Assembly: GCA_964563975.1 (NCBI GenBank)
Contig: CAZLZJ010000068.1
Location: forward strand, 1-11,313
From: JAAYJR01 sp964563975
Lineage (GTDB): Bacteria; Bacteroidota; Bacteroidia; Bacteroidales; Prolixibacteraceae
Direction: 5' to 3'
Length of the DNA stretch: 11,313 bases
Below the pieces are notes generated by a model, which was not told where the DNA came from, ran no database searches, and saw only the letters and a list, made by a program, of their open reading frames with translations. Below, piece after piece: positions 8,063 to 11,313 of this stretch (its first letter is position 1; every line of letters starts with the position of its first letter). Made by a program: the position numbers and the translations under genes.

Positions 8063-8109
8063 CCTGGAATATTGGGAGTTGTAAAAAATTTTAAATTTAA
8101 AACCGGGTG

Positions 8110-8760
8110 ATGTTAGAGATTAATAAAATAACCAAGATTTATAAAAAAGAGAATAATCTGTTTACTGCTCTCAATGAGGTTTCGCTTAAGGTAAACAGGT
8201 CAGATTTCATTGTTGTTAACGGTCCCAGCGGCAGTGGAAAGTCGACATTACTACATACAATCGGTGGTTTGATCCGGCCGGATTCGGGTGAGGTGTTATT
8301 CGGAGGAAAAAATATTTATTCATTTAACAGAAAAGAGTCTGAACAGTACAGAAGAATCAATGTTGGGTTTGTTTTTCAACAGTTTCATCTGCTCCCGTAC
8401 CTGACTGTTTTTGAGAATATTAAAATAGTAGCTCCTAAATTGGTAACAAAAAGAGAGATTCATAAATATATGGAGCAGTGCTCAATCCTCCCTTTGGGAA
8501 ATAAATACCCTTCTGAATTAAGTGTGGGAGAAAAACAGAGAACAGCCTTTATACGTGCAATAATTGCTAATCCTGATATTTTGTTGGCTGACGAACCAAC
8601 CGGTAATCTTGACCCTGATAACAGTGCAATCATAATATCACTTATTGGAGATTTCCATAAAAAGGGTAAATCAGTAATTCTGGTTTCTCACAATCCCGGT
8701 GAAGCTGTCAGTTATGCAACCAAATCGATTATTCTTCAGGAAGGCCGGATAAAAGATTAA
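8110..8760 (+). CDS. ABC transporter ATP-binding protein (LolD/MacB type)
   Basis: This is a cytoplasmic ATPase of 216 residues, partner of the permease just upstream. Walker A is GPSGSGKST (38-46), the Q-loop lies in GFVFQQFHLLPYLTVFENI (86-104), Walker B with catalytic glutamate is ILLADEP (157-163, E162) followed by the D-loop TGNLDP, and the H-loop is LVSHN (191-195, H194). The size and the FQQFHLLP stretch match the LolD/MacB/FtsE subclass that powers FtsX-type permeases. The signature motif reads LSVGEKQR (137-144) instead of the usual LSGGQ/LSGGEQQR, with Val at the third position. The start was placed at ATG 8110; an in-frame GTG at 8107 would add one residue. No Shine-Dalgarno sequence is visible. 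The stop TAA (8758-8760) overlaps the stop of the converging kinase gene. The 47-bp gap before it is A/T-rich and holds a 14-bp palindrome at 8089-8102. Confidence 0.92.
   Translation: MLEINKITKIYKKENNLFTALNEVSLKVNRSDFIVVNGPSGSGKSTLLHTIGGLIRPDSGEVLFGGKNIYSFNRKESEQYRRINVGFVFQQFHLLPYLTVFENIKIVAPKLVTKREIHKYMEQCSILPLGNKYPSELSVGEKQRTAFIRAIIANPDILLADEPTGNLDPDNSAIIISLIGDFHKKGKSVILVSHNPGEAVSYATKSIILQEGRIKD
8757..8760. other. Shared TTAA: overlapping stop codons of two convergent genes
   Basis: The palindrome TTAA serves as TAA for the ABC ATPase on the + strand (8758-8760) and as TAA for the hybrid kinase on the - strand (8757-8759). The coding regions therefore overlap by four bases and leave no intergenic space. 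Any terminator for either transcript must lie inside the opposing coding region, and no clear hairpin plus U-tract was found near the junction. Confidence 0.95.
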
Positions 8761-11313
8761 TTTTCATTTTGTTCCAAATATTTTTCCATTAAGCCCAACA
8801 GTACTCTTTTATTGATGGGCTTGGATATATAGTCGTTACAACCGGCTTCAATGCATTTTTCCCTGTCTCCTGTTAGTCCGTAAGCAGTTTGTGCAATAAT
8901 AATGACATCCTTATTAAACTCACGAATTTTTCTGGTAGCCTCCAGACCATCCATTCCCGGAATTTGAATATCCATAAGTATCAGATTGATATCCGGGTTG
9001 TTATGACACATCTCAATTGCTTCTTTTCCCGATTTTACATTTATTATCTCATTACTAAATTCATTAATTATATATTTTAGTAAGATAAATGATACTTCGT
9101 CGTCCTCTACAATAAGAATTTTCATTTTTTGGAAATTGTATTGTTTATTATTTAGCTGAATGTCTTTTTGTTTTTCTGTTTCAATATCAAAATCTTTGTT
9201 ATACGGAAGTGTGAAATAAAATGTTGAACCAATCTTTTCCTTGCTTTCTACCCGTATCTGGCCTTTAAGCATCTCAACATATGCCTTTGATATGGCTAAA
9301 CCTAACCCTGCACCATGCAAAGCCATTTTATTATCAATATCAGCTTGTATAAAACGTTCAAATATAGCTTTTTGTCTTTTTTCAGGAATTCCGATACCGG
9401 TATCTTTTACAAAGAATTCAAGATAATTTTCTTTTTTCCTGTATCCAAATTTAATAAATCCTTCTTTTGAATATTTAATAGCATTTTTAATCAGGTTACT
9501 TAAAATAGCATATAATTTATCACTATCAGTATTTATAACAGCCTCTTTTTCAGTCAGCTCCATTTCATAAAAGAGTTCCATGCCTTTAGCCTCCACTTCA
9601 GGTTTAAAAAAACTGTAGAGATATTCCATCTGAGTGTTAATATTGGAAGGCTTAATATTGATTTTCATCTGCCCTGATTCAATTTTTGAAATATCAACCA
9701 GGTCGTTGATGATATTAAGCATACGCCGGCCACTTTTTTCAATAAGGTTGATATACTCTTTTCTGGTACTGTTATCTATATTCTCGCTCTCTTTTAATAA
9801 TTCGGCAAACCCCATGATACCATTCATTGGTGTACGAATTTCATGGCTCATATTGGCAAGGAATGCTGATTTAAGGCGATCACTTTCTTCAGCTTTCTCT
9901 TTAGCTTTCAGCAACTCTTCTGTTAATTTTTTTTGTTCGGTAATATCCTGATAAATCATTTGGTAATTACTGCTTCCGTTCCATTGAACCTCTTTGTAGA
10001 TTACTTTAAGATATTTGATCTTATTACTTTTTGTTTTTATGTTTATCTCATAATCATCTTCTTTTCCTTCTTGTTGTTTAAATTTTTTTCTCTCCTCAAA
10101 CTGCATATAGCTTTCATAGTTATGGTTTTTTTTTGTTGTTGCCGAATTGTACTCTTTAAGATCTTTGAATTCATAAAGTTCAAGGAATTTTTTATTGACA
10201 AATAAGGTTCTGCCCTCTTTGTCTAGAATTCTTATACCAAGTGGAGATTCGGCAATTGAAGTTTTAAAATTTTGTTCAGACTGCATAAGTGCATCCCTGC
10301 TTCTGATTCTATCTACCTCTTTCCATATTCCGTCAAGTAAAATTCTAAGCTGTACAACATCATTAATTCCATAGTCACTCTTTTTATTTGCAACTCCTAT
10401 GACAGCAACAACATTATTGCTGCTGAGCACTGGCACCATCAGAAATTTATTTAAAATTATATGCCCTTTGGGATAGTTTATTTTGAAAAATTCAGAAGTC
10501 CGGCAATCGTTAACAATGATCTCTTTTCTGCTTCTTACCGCCTCACCCCACACACCGGTTTTTTTAAGCTGAAATACAGTTTCGGGATTGACAATGCTAC
10601 ACTCTTTCATAACATTTTCAGACCAGGAGTTCAGCCTCAGTTCCTTTTTATCCTCGTCATAAATATAGATACATCCCAGTTTGCTTTCTGTTAATTCGAT
10701 AGCTTTCTCCAAAGCATAATTTAGAAAGTCTTCTGTCTTTTTTGTATGAAACTGAAGGATACTAACCAGGCTTTTGAGATGAGTTATATTGTTACTTAAG
10801 CTCTCTTCAGCCAGCTTGCGGTCTGTTATATCTACCAGGGTGCCCTGTATTTCTATAATACCATTATCTTTTCTGACAGCCTTTGGGTTAGTCCTTACCC
10901 ATAAATGTGTCCCATCTTTTTTCAGCAGTCTGTATTCCGAAGGAGTGCTCACTCCGCCGGCTATACTTTTAAATTGATCTAAACGGCCTTTTATGTCGGC
11001 AGGGTACACAAGATCCACATATTGTTTTCCGATCAGCTCTTCCTGTTTATAACCTCCCAGTTGTTTAACATTTGGAGATATATATTTAATGACAGCTTTA
11101 TCGTCCAGAATATAAATTACTTCGTTAAGATTTTCTAAAAGGAGCTGATATGATTTACGACTTTCCTGCAAAGCATTTGCGGTTATTTTATAGTCTGTGA
11201 TATCCTGACAAATACCAATGATATAGATAACTTTCCCATTGTCGAGCAGGGGAGTCAGTGTAGTGTTCCAATATTTTTTACCGGCAGGTAAATTTAGCAA
11301 CTCTTCATAATTA
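8757..11313 (-). CDS. Hybrid sensor histidine kinase/response regulator, N-terminally truncated by the window edge
   Basis: The reading frame stays open to the right edge, so the N terminus is outside the window. A TTG at 11300 could be mistaken for a start, but Asn-Tyr-Glu-Glu precede it in frame and it falls inside a PAS domain. Numbering from that TTG, the layout is the end of a PAS/PAC domain (1-40, ending CQDITDYK), a second PAS (about 47-163), a GAF (about 190-332), a third PAS (about 342-455), a short helix, HisKA (about 474-541) with phospho-acceptor His486 in NMSHEIRTP, and HATPase (about 592-700). The HATPase has N box NLIKNAIKY, G1 DTGIGIPE and G2 GAGLGLAI. A C-terminal receiver (727-845) has D733/D734, phospho-acceptor Asp777 in LMDIQIPGMDG, T805 and K827. 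All catalytic residues are intact. No membrane helix is seen in this part, so it may sense cytoplasmic signals. No partner regulator is visible; control of the opposing operon is possible but unsupported. Confidence 0.93.
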   Translation of the reverse strand, partial: NYEELLNLPAGKKYWNTTLTPLLDNGKVIYIIGICQDITDYKITANALQESRKSYQLLLENLNEVIYILDDKAVIKYISPNVKQLGGYKQEELIGKQYVDLVYPADIKGRLDQFKSIAGGVSTPSEYRLLKKDGTHLWVRTNPKAVRKDNGIIEIQGTLVDITDRKLAEESLSNNITHLKSLVSILQFHTKKTEDFLNYALEKAIELTESKLGCIYIYDEDKKELRLNSWSENVMKECSIVNPETVFQLKKTGVWGEAVRSRKEIIVNDCRTSEFFKINYPKGHIILNKFLMVPVLSSNNVVAVIGVANKKSDYGINDVVQLRILLDGIWKEVDRIRSRDALMQSEQNFKTSIAESPLGIRILDKEGRTLFVNKKFLELYEFKDLKEYNSATTKKNHNYESYMQFEERKKFKQQEGKEDDYEINIKTKSNKIKYLKVIYKEVQWNGSSNYQMIYQDITEQKKLTEELLKAKEKAEESDRLKSAFLANMSHEIRTPMNGIMGFAELLKESENIDNSTRKEYINLIEKSGRRMLNIINDLVDISKIESGQMKINIKPSNINTQMEYLYSFFKPEVEAKGMELFYEMELTEKEAVINTDSDKLYAILSNLIKNAIKYSKEGFIKFGYRKKENYLEFFVKDTGIGIPEKRQKAIFERFIQADIDNKMALHGAGLGLAISKAYVEMLKGQIRVESKEKIGSTFYFTLPYNKDFDIETEKQKDIQLNNKQYNFQKMKILIVEDDEVSFILLKYIINEFSNEIINVKSGKEAIEMCHNNPDINLILMDIQIPGMDGLEATRKIREFNKDVIIIAQTAYGLTGDREKCIEAGCNDYISKPINKRVLLGLMEKYLEQNEN

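Noticed and set aside
8089..8102. 14-bp palindrome TTTTAAATTTAAAA before the ATPase gene as an operator
   Set aside because: It is a perfect palindrome but made only of A and T in an A/T-rich spacer, so chance is a sufficient explanation.
9634..10205. Open frames on the plus strand opposite the hybrid kinase
   Set aside because: They are hydrophobic, Phe/Ile/Ser-rich translations of the antisense of an intact HisKA/PAS coding region and show no independent gene features.
11298..11300. TTG codon as the start of the hybrid histidine kinase
   Set aside because: The frame is open upstream to the window edge and the codon sits in the middle of a PAS/PAC domain. The gene is therefore treated as truncated rather than starting here.

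Overview
The window reads as a piece of a moderately AT-rich bacterial chromosome, most likely from the Bacteroidota. The grounds are indirect: Shine-Dalgarno sequences are weak or absent before the genes, starts are preceded by A/T-rich stretches, and there is a large hybrid histidine kinase built from PAS, GAF, kinase and receiver domains, a style common in that phylum. The long beta-propeller protein has an architecture I associate mainly with Planctomycetes, Verrucomicrobia and Lentisphaerae, so a PVC-group relative, or transfer from one, cannot be excluded.

Region 1 (3-2047, + strand) holds two genes 35 bp apart: a divergent Nramp/APC-fold membrane transporter that lacks the canonical metal-binding motifs, and a NagB-like amino-sugar phosphate deaminase/isomerase with altered active-site residues. 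A GC-rich hairpin at 2070-2090 follows and probably separates this pair from the next unit.

Region 2 (2168-8760, + strand) is a compact five-gene unit. It encodes (a) a 1236-residue exported protein in which a Rossmann/methyltransferase-like domain sits between two blocks of PQQ-type beta-propeller repeats, with a malectin-like C-terminal domain; (b) a 262-residue putative lipoprotein; (c) a 73-residue single-pass membrane protein that starts directly after, and in frame with, the amber stop of (b); (d) a 388-residue MacB/FtsX-type permease; and (e) its ABC ATPase. Spacing between a, b, c and d is 0-5 bp, and between d and e it is 47 bp. The propeller, the lipoprotein and the permease each carry a Cys-x-Cys pair on the predicted extracytoplasmic side. 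I regard this as the most interesting part of the window: a probable cell-envelope complex in which a MacB/LolCDE-type ATPase-permease works with a very large exported propeller protein. No substrate can be read from the sequence.

Region 3 (8757-11313, - strand) is the C-terminal part of a hybrid sensor histidine kinase (PAS-PAS-GAF-PAS-HisKA-HATPase-REC) whose N terminus lies beyond the right edge. It converges on the ABC ATPase gene, and the two stop codons share a four-base TTAA. No tRNA, rRNA, CRISPR array, insertion sequence or long repeat was seen.
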